Under the pieces are notes generated by a model. The model was not told the origin of the DNA, did no database searches, and saw only the letters and a list, made by a program, of their open reading frames with translations. A stretch of DNA of 64,000 bases from SLDF01 sp964537925 (GTDB taxonomy: Bacteria; Bacteroidota; Bacteroidia; Chitinophagales; Saprospiraceae): the NCBI GenBank assembly GCA_964537925.1, contig CAZICV010000004.1, positions 186,001 to 250,000 of the forward strand, given 5' to 3'. The position numbers and the translations under genes were made by a program. Below are positions 51,453 to 62,765 of the stretch, piece by piece. How positions within the stretch are numbered: the stretch's first letter is position 1; each line of letters starts with the position of its first letter.

Positions 51453-53615
51453 TTATTCCGCAGGGACGACTACCAGGCGGGCTGCGGCCCGCCTGCCCCC
51501 TGCCGCAGTGACCTCACAGATATAGACGCCGGGAGGCAGGCTGCCTGCACCTATCCGTGCATGACCACCGATCAGGTGGCCACGTATATACGCCCGTCCC
51601 TGAAGGTCCAGCACGGAATAACGGACTGCGTCCTCTCCGGTCAGGATCTGTATATCGCCTGATGCAGAGGAGGGATTGGGATAGATCACGGGCACAGTAG
51701 CGGATATGCCCCTGTCCACTGTAGCCGTAGACAGTTGCAGGAACCCCGTATCGACCTCAAAATGATGTGTTGGAAGCACCTGCATATCTTCTCCGCTGCC
51801 GGACAAGGTCTCGTAGTTCAAATGATAAGGCAACCACGGAAGAAGCCGCGTCCCGGTATAACGAAATAAGATCTCATCGTCCCCGGATACGGGTTTCGAG
51901 ACGATCTTCAGGTAACCTTTGTCAAAAGCCCAGCGACTGATCTGGCGGCTGGCTCCCGGCCGGAAGGAGGTGATTTGCAGGTCATCGGGGATGAAATGCA
52001 GCCAGCAGTATTGTGTCGCCTGCGGATCAGCCGCAGTCCGCTGCAGAGCTACCGTCAGGTCTGTACCCGGAAAGAGGTAAGGGTATGGCGCACCAGCCGA
52101 CTCATACCCGGCAGGTTCAAAACGGACAGGACTCTGCGCCGGGCGCTGCGCGGTCACCGGCAGTACGGCCTTATACACGAAGGGCTTACGATCATCCAGG
52201 TTGAAGCGGGGCACATAGCCTTCTGCTGCATATCCGGGTTCCGTACAGCTCTGTGCTACAGCGCTGAACATGCCATCATAGGGAAAGCCCGGCTCCTGCC
52301 TGCACAGCAGGGTATACGTACCGCTGCCCGGCACAAGGGTATGCTGCCAGGAGCCACCGGCTGCTACCGTCACGGAACTGCTGTAGACGACCAGGTCATC
52401 GCGCAGGATATAGACGGTCTGAGGGGCAGCCATATCGCCCCCGCCAATATTGCGTATCTCAAAAGTCATTTCATCTCCCGTACAGCGTATATCCGTCTCG
52501 AGCTGCGCTCCCCTCCATGCCTGGCCCGGTGCACGGCAGATACCGCCGGGTATCCCTTCTGCGGTCAGAAATACCAGGTCGCCCGGCTGCAACAGTGAAC
52601 AGTCGGTACGGATCGTCAGATCGGCCTGGCGGCTACCACCCGGAGGGAGGGCGCCCATTTCCAGCAGGTACTCATGCGCTCCGACCTCAGTGAACGATAC
52701 GGAAGCCGCAGTAACGGCCGCTCCTTCCTGGGTCCTGACCCTCACCTGGCCATTTGCGAGCGGCACTGTACCGCTGTTGGTTGCTGCGAGGCGCAGTTGG
52801 TTATCGGCGCAGGCTTCAAGGGGCCGCTGTTCTGCATCTATTTCCAGTGAAGGACAGTCATAGGCTGATTGCAACAGGAAATCTGCTATGCGCGGAGCGC
52901 CACCGATCCGATTCAACTGCAGATGGATGGTATCCTTGCAGGCCGACCAGTAGGTATCCGGAGGGATCACGCGTACCAGGTAGCTACCCAACCGGTCGGA
53001 CGGTATGCGGTATACCCCGGACGAGTCCGTGAGTACCCGGAAAGGGTTGTCCCCGGACATCACTTCCAGCCAGACATTGGGCATACCGATCTCATCCGCA
53101 TCGGCCACACAGTCGCGGTCGGCATCCAGCAGCACCCGACCGGTCATTATCTCGCAATAGCGGTACTCTATGATATTACCGCCTATCGGGACATTTGCTC
53201 CTGTATTGAGTACGACTTCCATCGGGAGCGGACAGGAGGAAAAGACGGGATCTATATCGAATGCGCATAATACCTCGAAACGGAGCGTAAACAACACGGA
53301 GCCATCCGGCAGTGTCACCCCGGCCGAACCGATGTTGAGCCACAGGAAGGCCAGCGTGCCTGCCGTGGTCTCATTGATGTCGTTGGAGCCGACCTGGGGA
53401 AGCTGCCCGGGGGCGATACCCAGGTAGCGGAGGCTGAGCGGATCATACCGGAATGTACCCTGGAAGCCGAGTATATCCTTGAAGCTCCGGCAGGTGACCT
53501 GCATAGTAAGCTCGCGGCCGTTGACCGTACGGACAGCATCCAGGTACAGCGTATCCGCTGCGGAGGCAAAGGTGACGGAACAGAGGATTGCCAGCAGGTA
53601 GAGGAACTTTTTCAT
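51453..53615 (-). CDS. T9SS-sorted surface protein with cohesin-like and SdrD-B-like domains
   Basis: 720 residues, signal peptide 1-19. Residues ~20-130 have the cohesin-like strand pattern (ELTMQVTCRSFKDILGFQGT, FLWLNIGSAGVTLPDGSVLF). Residues ~153-240 fit an SdrD B-like unit, with the calcium-type DADRDCVADADEIGMPNVWL. Several Ig-like repeats follow; the last ~80 residues are a T9SS sorting domain (YPNPSSASGDIQIL, GVYICEV). Structural or adhesive role likely. Convergent with the M4 protease gene, 9 bases between stops. Confidence 0.8.
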   Translation of the reverse strand: MKKFLYLLAILCSVTFASAADTLYLDAVRTVNGRELTMQVTCRSFKDILGFQGTFRYDPLSLRYLGIAPGQLPQVGSNDINETTAGTLAFLWLNIGSAGVTLPDGSVLFTLRFEVLCAFDIDPVFSSCPLPMEVVLNTGANVPIGGNIIEYRYCEIMTGRVLLDADRDCVADADEIGMPNVWLEVMSGDNPFRVLTDSSGVYRIPSDRLGSYLVRVIPPDTYWSACKDTIHLQLNRIGGAPRIADFLLQSAYDCPSLEIDAEQRPLEACADNQLRLAATNSGTVPLANGQVRVRTQEGAAVTAASVSFTEVGAHEYLLEMGALPPGGSRQADLTIRTDCSLLQPGDLVFLTAEGIPGGICRAPGQAWRGAQLETDIRCTGDEMTFEIRNIGGGDMAAPQTVYILRDDLVVYSSSVTVAAGGSWQHTLVPGSGTYTLLCRQEPGFPYDGMFSAVAQSCTEPGYAAEGYVPRFNLDDRKPFVYKAVLPVTAQRPAQSPVRFEPAGYESAGAPYPYLFPGTDLTVALQRTAADPQATQYCWLHFIPDDLQITSFRPGASRQISRWAFDKGYLKIVSKPVSGDDEILFRYTGTRLLPWLPYHLNYETLSGSGEDMQVLPTHHFEVDTGFLQLSTATVDRGISATVPVIYPNPSSASGDIQILTGEDAVRYSVLDLQGRAYIRGHLIGGHARIGAGSLPPGVYICEVTAAGGRRAAARLVVVPAE

Positions 53616-53673
53616 AAGCAGGGGATGACTTCAATCTCAGTAACCGCTGTGAAGCGAAAAGGATGGGTCTGTT

Positions 53674-53705
53674 AAACAAAAAAGCAGGAGGTGTCGTCCT
53701 CCTGC
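53674..53705 (-). terminator. Intrinsic terminator of the sdh operon
   Basis: GCAGGAGG (53684-53691) and CCTCCTGC (53698-53705) form a perfect stem; on the minus strand it is followed by TTTTTTGTTT. It lies 46 bases past the sdhB stop. Confidence 0.85.
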
Positions 53706-53751
53706 CCTGTTTATGCTGTACGATGTGACCCGCCGGGTCATACGGAAAAAA

Positions 53752-54504
53752 TCATTTGACATTGGATGCGAGGCTGGACCGGAAGAAGTCCCGGTTCATG
53801 CGCGCGATATGCTCCAGCGAGATACTCTTGGGGCATTCCACCTCACATGCTGCATGATTGGAGCAGAATCCGAAGCCTTCCTTGTCCATCTGGCGCACCA
53901 TGTTCTGTGCACGACTGGCCCGCTCCGGCTGTCCCTGCGGCAGCAGCGCCAGCTGGGAGATCTTAGCGCTGGTGAAGAGCATAGCCGAACCGTTGGGGCA
54001 TGCCGCCACACAGGCGCCACAGCCGATACAAGCCGCAGCCTTGAACGACTCGTCCGCATCCTCTTTGGATATAGGGAGACTGTTCGCATCCTGTGCATTG
54101 CCTGTATTGACGGATATGAATCCGCCCGCCGACACGATCCGGTCAAAGGAGGTGCGATCTACGACCAGGTCCTTGATCACGGGAAAGGCAGCGGAGCGCC
54201 AGGGCTCGATCACGATGGTATCGCCGTCGCTAAAGGACCGCATGTGCAGTTGACAGGTCGTGATCGCGGTCTTGGGACCGTGCGGGCGACCATTGATATA
54301 CATGCTGCACATACCGCAGATACCTTCGCGGCAGTCGTGGTCAAAAGCTACCGGGTCCTTGCCCTCTTCTATCAGCCGGATATTGAGTACATCCATCATC
54401 TCCAGGAAAGACATATCCGGAGAGACATGGTCCGCCTCATAAGTCTCGAAACTGCCTTTGGCTTTTGCGTTTCTCTGCCGCCAGACCTTCAATGTCAGCT
54501 TCAT
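53752..54504 (-). CDS. sdhB: Succinate dehydrogenase/fumarate reductase iron-sulfur subunit
   Basis: 250 residues. The 2Fe-2S ligands are Cys58, Cys63, Cys66 (CREGICGMC) and Cys84. The second domain has CIGCGACVAACP (Cys159, 162, 165, 169) and CSNHAACEVECP (Cys214, 220, 224) for the 4Fe-4S and 3Fe-4S clusters. It passes electrons from SdhA to the heme subunit in respiratory complex II. Last gene of sdhCAB, ~98 bases after sdhA and before a strong terminator. Confidence 0.95.
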   Translation of the reverse strand: MKLTLKVWRQRNAKAKGSFETYEADHVSPDMSFLEMMDVLNIRLIEEGKDPVAFDHDCREGICGMCSMYINGRPHGPKTAITTCQLHMRSFSDGDTIVIEPWRSAAFPVIKDLVVDRTSFDRIVSAGGFISVNTGNAQDANSLPISKEDADESFKAAACIGCGACVAACPNGSAMLFTSAKISQLALLPQGQPERASRAQNMVRQMDKEGFGFCSNHAACEVECPKSISLEHIARMNRDFFRSSLASNVK

Positions 54505-54602
54505 GATCTCTGTCTGTTTTGTGTCGCTGCCCGCAAACCGACGCTGCGGCAGCTGATTTTTGGATGATTACTTAGAACTATCTGTCCTCTCGCCCGGCCG
54601 GT

Positions 54603-56579
<1,977 letters not shown>

Positions 56580-56595
56580 ATGATTCACTTGTTTA

Positions 56596-57285
56596 TTATC
56601 TCACGAAATACATATAGACCGGGATATAGGCAAACCCCGCAGGTACGACCACCGCATACACCCTCCCGATGAAACGGATCAGCGGCATATACTTGCGGTG
56701 ATTGAGGCCCAGTGTCTGGAAAGCGCTCTGAAACCCGTGCCACAGGTGCATACCGAGTGCGATCATAGACAATACGTAGATGATCACGAACACCGGCTGT
56801 TTGAATGCATACAGTACCCGCTGATACAGGTCTTTCACCTCGTAGTCCACACCCTCGTAACGGATATAGGGCAGGTTCTCGGTAAACTTCATCTGGTACC
56901 AGAAGTCACCCATATGGATGCCCAGGAATGCCAGGATCAGCAGCCCGAGCAGCGCCATCTGCCTGGAGGCCAGGGAACTGCTGGCGCCGGAGCGCACTTT
57001 GTAGCCTACGGAGCCGCGCGCACGGCGGTTGCGGATTGCAAGCAGGATACCCTGTACCGCATGGATCAGTATGAAAATATAGAGCCCATAGGAAACGGTC
57101 TTGATGAGCGGGTTGTGTACCATGAAGTAGGTATACAGGTTGAAGGCCTCGCCTCCGTCATCAGCAAGCAACTGCAGGTTGCCTGAAAGATGTATCACCA
57201 AAAAAAGTATCAGGAAAAGACCCGTGAGACTCATGATGAGCTTCTGTCCGAGGGAAGAGGTCAAAAATGAGGTAAACCAGCTCAT
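56596..57285 (-). CDS. sdhC: Succinate dehydrogenase cytochrome b subunit
   Basis: 229 residues with five transmembrane helices, the single-anchor (type B) form seen in Bacteroidota. IMSLTGLFLILFLVIHLSGN (first helix, heme-type His), IFILIHAVQGILLAIRNRRA and ALGMHLWHGFQSAFQTLGLN supply the heme-ligand histidines. It anchors SdhAB and reduces menaquinone. First gene of the operon, with a -7 element at 57314-57321 and an iron-box-like repeat further upstream. Confidence 0.93.
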   Translation of the reverse strand: MSWFTSFLTSSLGQKLIMSLTGLFLILFLVIHLSGNLQLLADDGGEAFNLYTYFMVHNPLIKTVSYGLYIFILIHAVQGILLAIRNRRARGSVGYKVRSGASSSLASRQMALLGLLILAFLGIHMGDFWYQMKFTENLPYIRYEGVDYEVKDLYQRVLYAFKQPVFVIIYVLSMIALGMHLWHGFQSAFQTLGLNHRKYMPLIRFIGRVYAVVVPAGFAYIPVYMYFVR

Positions 57286-57313
57286 AAGATATAGCTATTA
57301 TCAAGCGATTGGG

Positions 57314-57321
57314 CAAATCTA
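57314..57321 (-). promoter_or_regulatory. -7 promoter element of sdhCAB
   Basis: Reads TAGATTTG on the minus strand, a full match to TAnnTTTG, 29 bases before the sdhC start. Confidence 0.6.
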
Positions 57322-57378
57322 TTGATTAAATGTTAAAATATAACTCCGTTGTTCCGGGGTCGTCCGAGGCGGGTTTTA

Positions 57379-57395
57379 TTTAGAATTTGTCTAAA
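57379..57395. promoter_or_regulatory. Iron-box-like inverted repeat upstream of sdhC
   Basis: TTTAGA-ATTTG-TCTAAA, 6-base arms with a 5-base spacer, same architecture as 23552-23572. It lies 58 bases upstream of the sdhC -7 element and 29 bases beyond the convergent-side glycosyltransferase stop. Confidence 0.55.
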
Positions 57396-57423
57396 GTGAA
57401 GCTGCCGGTCCGGCAGGGTGCGA

Positions 57424-58587
57424 CTAGTTCTTGCGGCGGGCCTTCTCCCACTGGACGGTCTGCTTGCGCTGGAAAAAGCGGATTGCTCCCAGAATGACCG
57501 CATAGTTCATCATGAAAAAGTAGAAAGGCAGGAACAGGATCTTGTACCGGGTCGGCCGGTCCTGCATCAGCCAGCCCAGACCCGCCAGTATATAAAAAAG
57601 TACCTGCGCCACGGCAAACAAGCGGTATACCCACCCGTCATCCCACAGAAGCAGGTTGAGCGGCAGGAGCAGGAACAGGGCGATGGGACCGACCGACCAG
57701 CGCAGTACCCTGTGTGAGCAATAGATAAACCAGAGCAGTGGTCTGCGGAAGGGGTTGAGCAGATGGGCGAGCCGGAACATGGACTGCCACCCACCGGCGC
57801 TGATACGGATCTTGCGCTTGAGCTCCTCGCCTACTGAAGCGGAAGCAAGCTCTACCGCATAGGCGCGCGGTTCGTAGATGACCTTGTAACCCTGCTCTAC
57901 GACCCGCATGCTCAGCATGAAATCGTCCAGGATCGTATCAGGTTCAGGATGCCTGTACAGCTCCCTGCGCAGCGAGAACAACTCGCCCGCCGCACCTACG
58001 ATGGTGAGCAGGTCGCTGTCGCACTGCTTGATGAAAGACTCGTATTTCCAGTAGATACCTTCTCCGGCCGAACTGGCGGTGTCGCTATCGTCCATGTGTA
58101 CGCGCTTTTCGCAAGCCACGCCGCCGATCCGCGGATCGGCGTAATGCCGGACGATCTCCCGGATGGCTGTGCGGTTGAGACTCGTATTGGCGTCGCAGAA
58201 CACAACCACAGGATGTACGGCGATCTCCATCGCCCGCCCCATGGCGCCTATCTTGCCCGAACGCTCAGGGCGAAACAGGTGTGTGATGCCTGGTACAGCA
58301 TCCAGGATACGGGGCGTGTCGTCCGTGGATCCGTCGGATACGAATATGATCTGCAGTTTGCCGGCCGGGTAATCCAGCCTGAGCGTATCGGCGACTTTCT
58401 GGCTGATATATGCTGCCTCGTTGTAACAAGGCACGACAAGCGTCACTCCCGGCTCGAAATCACCTGCACCGGGTATTTCCCGCCGGCGGTCTCCGATCAC
58501 CCTGGACAACAGATACGCCAGCACGGCATACCCGGCATAGGTATAACATACAATACAAAACGCGAGCCAGAAAAAAACCGCCACCAT
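57424..58587 (-). CDS. Family 2 glycosyltransferase, membrane-bound (cellulose-synthase/NodC-like)
   Basis: 387 residues from the ATG at 58585-58587 (MVAVFFWLAFCIVCYTYAGY); a longer in-frame reading begins upstream of the promoter and was rejected. One N-terminal membrane helix, then a GT-A domain: VTLVVPCYNEAAYISQKVAD, IIFVSDGSTDDTPRI, VVFCDANTSLNRTAI and the acceptor-site DTILDDFMLSMRVVEQGYKV (ED-type Asp pair). QxxRW-like GGWQSM and three C-terminal helices follow. It probably extends a surface polysaccharide; the sugar is unknown. Confidence 0.88.
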   Translation of the reverse strand: MVAVFFWLAFCIVCYTYAGYAVLAYLLSRVIGDRRREIPGAGDFEPGVTLVVPCYNEAAYISQKVADTLRLDYPAGKLQIIFVSDGSTDDTPRILDAVPGITHLFRPERSGKIGAMGRAMEIAVHPVVVFCDANTSLNRTAIREIVRHYADPRIGGVACEKRVHMDDSDTASSAGEGIYWKYESFIKQCDSDLLTIVGAAGELFSLRRELYRHPEPDTILDDFMLSMRVVEQGYKVIYEPRAYAVELASASVGEELKRKIRISAGGWQSMFRLAHLLNPFRRPLLWFIYCSHRVLRWSVGPIALFLLLPLNLLLWDDGWVYRLFAVAQVLFYILAGLGWLMQDRPTRYKILFLPFYFFMMNYAVILGAIRFFQRKQTVQWEKARRKN

Positions 58588-58615
58588 GGCAAACGGGAAA
58601 ATGGTGAAGTGGCGG

Positions 58616-58623
58616 CAAAAATA
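58616..58623 (-). promoter_or_regulatory. -7 promoter element of the glycosyltransferase gene
   Basis: Reads TATTTTTG on the minus strand, a full TAnnTTTG match 29 bases before the chosen start, which supports that start over the upstream one. Confidence 0.55.
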
Positions 58624-58842
58624 GCGCAATTCGTGCAGGATTGTTGCGTAGGCGTGCAGGATTGTCCGCAAAGTACGGGGCGGCTTCGGCCGGGAGAGAT
58701 CCGCTGAAAACAAATAAGCTCTTCCGCTCATTTCATTATACAAGAAAACCAGGGATTTCTCTGCCCTGCCCGGAGCGGGATATTCCCAGCCTGGAGTACA
58801 TTTATCCCGGCGCCGGACATTTCCTGTTCACACTACATAACT

Positions 58843-59346
58843 ATGAAAAAAGAGGACCAGATCGCGTTTGCCGACTTGCTCGGTTTTTTCCCTGAAGTAG
58901 AACTTCCCGTGACCCTCACGGAAGATACGATACATCTTTTCGACCGGCACAACCAGCCGCTCCCGGCAATTCTCGCCGAGCAGTTCCTGGCCGACCCCGC
59001 AACTTCCGATGAAGAAGATCTCACGGAGTATATTCCCTGCTTCCGCCTGCCGGAACAGGACTATTTCCAGGGCATCGTATTCTGGAGGGCCGGGCTGCTG
59101 GAATACGGCTACTTCCTGGCGATATACGACAAAAACGGAAACCTGCTCACCCGGCGCGGGATAGCCGGCCTGGAATACGACGGTGACAACGTACGCCGGG
59201 CGGTAGCTACTATCGACGCGGAATTGAACATTCATATCGTCGAAGGCGTTTCAAAAGAAGATGCTGTACCTTATGACGCTTCGGCCTCGACCCACCTCGT
59301 CCTGGAAGTACTTCCCGACGGCAGCATCATCACGGCCATAGACTGA
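58843..59346 (+). CDS. Conserved hypothetical protein upstream of rnr
   Basis: 167 residues, acidic, no signal peptide or membrane segment. IAFADLLGFFPEVELPVTLT, EEDLTEYIPCFRLPEQ, FWRAGLLEYGYFLAIYDKNG and HLVLEVLPDGSIITAID look like a compact alpha+beta cytosolic protein. I do not recognise the family. It lies 15 bases before the RNase R gene, so the two are likely co-transcribed and may share a role in RNA turnover; that is inference from position alone. Confidence 0.7.
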   Translation: MKKEDQIAFADLLGFFPEVELPVTLTEDTIHLFDRHNQPLPAILAEQFLADPATSDEEDLTEYIPCFRLPEQDYFQGIVFWRAGLLEYGYFLAIYDKNGNLLTRRGIAGLEYDGDNVRRAVATIDAELNIHIVEGVSKEDAVPYDASASTHLVLEVLPDGSIITAID

Positions 59347-59361
59347 AAAAGCCGTTCCCCT

Positions 59362-61584
59362 ATGCGAAGAAAAAAAAGCAAACCACCTCACCAAAGCAGT
59401 ATACGCAAGCTGGATGCTGCGAAACTGCGCGAAGAGATCTCCCGGCTCTTCCTCAAGTCGCCCAAGAAACAGTACAGCGCCCGGCAACTGATCCAGCTGC
59501 TGGGTATAGAGAACTCGAAAGACTCCGTAGAGCAGGCGCTGGTCCAGCTCACAAAGGAGGGATTGCTGCTGTCCGGTCCCGGAACAGACAGGCGGTACCG
59601 GCTGTATCAGCGCCAGTCTCCGTCCGGCAGCAGGGGCAATCAACGCCCCCCGTCCCGGCTGCTCTATGAAGGAAGGGTGGATATGACCCGCAGCGGCGCA
59701 GCGTATATCGTATGCGAAGGCCTCAAGGAAGATGTCTACGTGCCGGGCAGGAACCTCAATGGCGCGCTCAACAAAGATCGTGTGCGGGTAGAGGTCCTTC
59801 GCTCCGGCAACCGCCGGAGGCCGGAAGGCGAGGTCGTCGAGGTACTGCAACGCGCGACCGAGCAGTTTGTCGGTACCTTGTCCAAGCACCGCAAATGGTA
59901 TGTCGTGACGCCGGACGGCCTGCATTACGACTTCGACATCTTTGTCCCCCATGAAGAGCTGGCCGGGGCAGAACCGGACGACAAGGTCATCGTACGTGTC
60001 ACGGAATGGCCGGGCAAGAAACGGGTCAATGCCAAAGGACATATCACCGAAGTACTGGGCCAGTCCGGCAGCAGCGATATTGAGATGAAGACGATCCTGA
60101 TCAACCAGGGCTTCGAACTGGACTTCCCGCGGGAAGTCATGCGCGAGGCCATGGACCTCCCGGCCACGATCTTCGATGCCGAGATCGCCCGGAGGCGCGA
60201 CTTCAGGAATATCCTGACCTTCACGATCGACCCATACAATGCCAAAGACTTCGATGACGCCATCTCCTACCGTGAGCTGGAAAACGGCTCCCTCGAGATC
60301 GGCGTGCATATCGCCGACGTAGCGCACTACGTACAGCCCGGATCGGCGCTGGACAAAGACGCCCTGAAACGCTCAACCTCCGTATACCTGGTGGACAGGG
60401 TACTGCCTATGCTGCCCGAGCGGATCTCCAACGAGCTCTGCTCACTCCGGCCCAATGAGGACAAGCTGACCTTCTCAGCCGTGTTTGAGATCGACCGCAG
60501 CAACAAGGTGACCGGACGATGGTTTGGCCGGACGGTGATCCACTCGGACCGCAGGTTTACCTACGAGGAGGCACAGGAGGTACTGGAGGGGGCGGACAGC
60601 CCCTATGCCGGTCCCCTGCATAGGGTCAACGAAATAGCTAAACACCTGCGCGAAGAACGGTTCCGGCATGGCTCGATCGATTTTGACGCGGAAGAGGTGC
60701 AGTTCCGGCTGGATGAGAATGGAGCTCCCATCGAAGTCTATGTCAAGGAGCGCAAGGAGGCGCATTTCCTGATCGAAGAGTTCATGCTGCTGGCGAATAA
60801 GGAGGTGGCGCTCTTCATCTCACGCAAAGAGGAGGGACAGCCTGCGATACCCTTTATCTATCGTGTCCACGACCTGCCGAATATGGAGAAGCTCGAGGAC
60901 TTTGCGCGATTTGCGGCTGAGCTGGGCGTACGGATGAACCTATCTACCCCACAGCAGATCGCAGAATCATTCAACAAGATCACGGAGCTCTCCAAAAAGG
61001 ACCCCTTGCTCAAACTGCTGGAACCGCTGGCGATACGCACGATGGCCAAGGCGGAATATTCGGCAAACAATATCGGTCACTACGGATTGGGGTTCAGTCA
61101 CTATACGCATTTCACCTCCCCGATCCGCCGTTACTCAGACGTACTGGCGCATCGCATACTGTACGAAAACCTGCAAGGCACCTATCGCGTATCGAAGAAT
61201 GAGCTGGATACGCAGTGCCGGCATATCTCGGTCCAGGAGCGCAAGGCGATGGATGCGGAACGGGAGTCCGTGAAATACAAACAGGTGGAATACCTGGAAC
61301 GCTTCATCGGGTCGGAGTTCGACGGCAAGATCAACGGGATCATCGACCGGGGCTTCTTCGTGGAACTCACGGACAATAAATGTGAAGGCCTGGTAAGCTT
61401 CGACACGATGTCCGAGCCGTTTCACATAGACGATTCGAGGCTCAAGGCACGGGGACTGGTGACCGGCCGGGTCCTAAAAATGGGCGACCGTGTCCGGGTG
61501 CGGGTGATCGCCACGGACCTGATCAAGCGGCAGGTAGAGCTGGAACTGGTCATAGGCGGAGAAGACGAACACGATCCTGAGTAA
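59362..61584 (+). CDS. rnr: Ribonuclease R
   Basis: 740 residues. An N-terminal winged helix (residues ~20-75, SARQLIQLLGIENSKDSVEQ) precedes cold-shock domains (RVDMTRSGAAYIVCEGLKED). The RNB catalytic domain has TIDPYNAKDFDDAISYREL with the metal-binding aspartates, and HYGLGFSHYTHFTSPIRRYS later on. The S1 domain (FDGKINGIIDRGFFVELTDN) closes the protein. A processive 3'-5' exoribonuclease for structured RNA, cold adaptation and trans-translation. Length fits the family. Confidence 0.95.
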   Translation: MRRKKSKPPHQSSIRKLDAAKLREEISRLFLKSPKKQYSARQLIQLLGIENSKDSVEQALVQLTKEGLLLSGPGTDRRYRLYQRQSPSGSRGNQRPPSRLLYEGRVDMTRSGAAYIVCEGLKEDVYVPGRNLNGALNKDRVRVEVLRSGNRRRPEGEVVEVLQRATEQFVGTLSKHRKWYVVTPDGLHYDFDIFVPHEELAGAEPDDKVIVRVTEWPGKKRVNAKGHITEVLGQSGSSDIEMKTILINQGFELDFPREVMREAMDLPATIFDAEIARRRDFRNILTFTIDPYNAKDFDDAISYRELENGSLEIGVHIADVAHYVQPGSALDKDALKRSTSVYLVDRVLPMLPERISNELCSLRPNEDKLTFSAVFEIDRSNKVTGRWFGRTVIHSDRRFTYEEAQEVLEGADSPYAGPLHRVNEIAKHLREERFRHGSIDFDAEEVQFRLDENGAPIEVYVKERKEAHFLIEEFMLLANKEVALFISRKEEGQPAIPFIYRVHDLPNMEKLEDFARFAAELGVRMNLSTPQQIAESFNKITELSKKDPLLKLLEPLAIRTMAKAEYSANNIGHYGLGFSHYTHFTSPIRRYSDVLAHRILYENLQGTYRVSKNELDTQCRHISVQERKAMDAERESVKYKQVEYLERFIGSEFDGKINGIIDRGFFVELTDNKCEGLVSFDTMSEPFHIDDSRLKARGLVTGRVLKMGDRVRVRVIATDLIKRQVELELVIGGEDEHDPE

Positions 61585-61645
61585 CATCGGCCGTGACCGA
61601 TCGTCCTCATTGAAATATATACCTTTGTCCTCGTAAAAACCGGAA

Positions 61646-62734
61646 ATGCGTCCAGCGATCCTATTCACTATTGTCTGCATGGTAGCCGGCCTGACCCCAT
61701 CGGCCGGCCAGGTCCTGTTCCGCACAAACAACTTCAACGTGCTCAGGAAAGACCTCAGCCTGCCGGGCAATGCGGCTGTCGTGGATACGATCCTGCGCCT
61801 CACCCCTGCCAGGCAGCGGCAGCAGGGCGCCTGCTGGTACAAAAAGCGCAAACTGGATCTGTCCAGGGGATTTGAGACAGAGTTCACTTTCCGCATCCAC
61901 GGCAATGACGGCGTGCGCAACGGAGGGGACGGCTTTGCTTTCGTGATCCACAACCAGGGGGTGGAATCCCTCGGCGGAGACGGCGACAATATAGGCTACA
62001 AGAATATACCCAATGCCCTGGTCATCGAGTTCGACACCCACAAAGACGCCGATGACAAGACCCGCAACCAGGTGGCCCTCATGCACTATGACCCTGTGCG
62101 CAATACATATACACGTGAAGCGACGGTGCACGAAATACGCGAACTGAACAACGGGAAAGAGCATTTTGCCCGGATCGAGTATAAGGACGGGATGCTCACT
62201 TTCTATATGGACAGCTACCTGTTCCCTGTACTCTCCTTCAGGATCGATATCGCTGAGCGCATACACGCAGCAGATCAGAAAGCCTGGATCGGCTTCACCG
62301 CAGCCACGGGCGAAGCTTATTCCTACCACGACATCATCTCATGGAGTCTCGGGGAATTCCTGCCACCGCCGCCGGACATCAAGGAAGATAAGATACAGGT
62401 ACTGGAAGGCCAGGTAGTGGAAGTAAAGTCGCGGCACCTCACCATCAGCGTTTGGGATCACAACAAGATAGATGGCGATATCATATCGCTCAAGGTCAAT
62501 GACAAGTACATACTGACCAACTTCAAACTGGAGGCGATCAAAAAACGGATCAATTACCGGCTTACCGGGTTCCGTGCGCCACTGATCCTCTATGCACACA
62601 ACCTGGGCGATATCCCGCCCAATACGGCCGCCATCGAGATAGATGACGGTATTCAGAAACAAGTGATCAAACTGAAAGCGAGTCTCCAGGAAAGCGAGTC
62701 GCTCATCCTGCAGTATATCGGCGACGATCTCTGA
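61646..62734 (+). CDS. Exported L-type (legume-like) lectin domain protein
   Basis: 362 residues. Signal peptide 1-22 (ending PSAGQ). Residues ~25-232 form a legume-lectin-like beta sandwich: FETEFTFRIHGNDGVRNGGD, GFAFVIHNQGVESLGGDGDN, NALVIEFDTHKDADDKTRNQ, and WIGFTAATGEAYSYHDIISW. These carry the calcium and sugar-site signatures. The C-terminal ~120 residues form a separate beta domain (VVEVKSRHLTISVWDHNKID) that often accompanies such lectins. No T9SS tail, so probably periplasmic or anchored by a partner. Confidence 0.85.
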   Translation: MRPAILFTIVCMVAGLTPSAGQVLFRTNNFNVLRKDLSLPGNAAVVDTILRLTPARQRQQGACWYKKRKLDLSRGFETEFTFRIHGNDGVRNGGDGFAFVIHNQGVESLGGDGDNIGYKNIPNALVIEFDTHKDADDKTRNQVALMHYDPVRNTYTREATVHEIRELNNGKEHFARIEYKDGMLTFYMDSYLFPVLSFRIDIAERIHAADQKAWIGFTAATGEAYSYHDIISWSLGEFLPPPPDIKEDKIQVLEGQVVEVKSRHLTISVWDHNKIDGDIISLKVNDKYILTNFKLEAIKKRINYRLTGFRAPLILYAHNLGDIPPNTAAIEIDDGIQKQVIKLKASLQESESLILQYIGDDL

Positions 62735-62765
62735 CCGAAAATATCACCCAAAACACCTTTGCGCC

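Noticed and set aside
59251..60327. 358-codon minus-strand ORF opposite rnr
   Set aside because: Antisense to RNase R catalytic domains; no similarity of its own.
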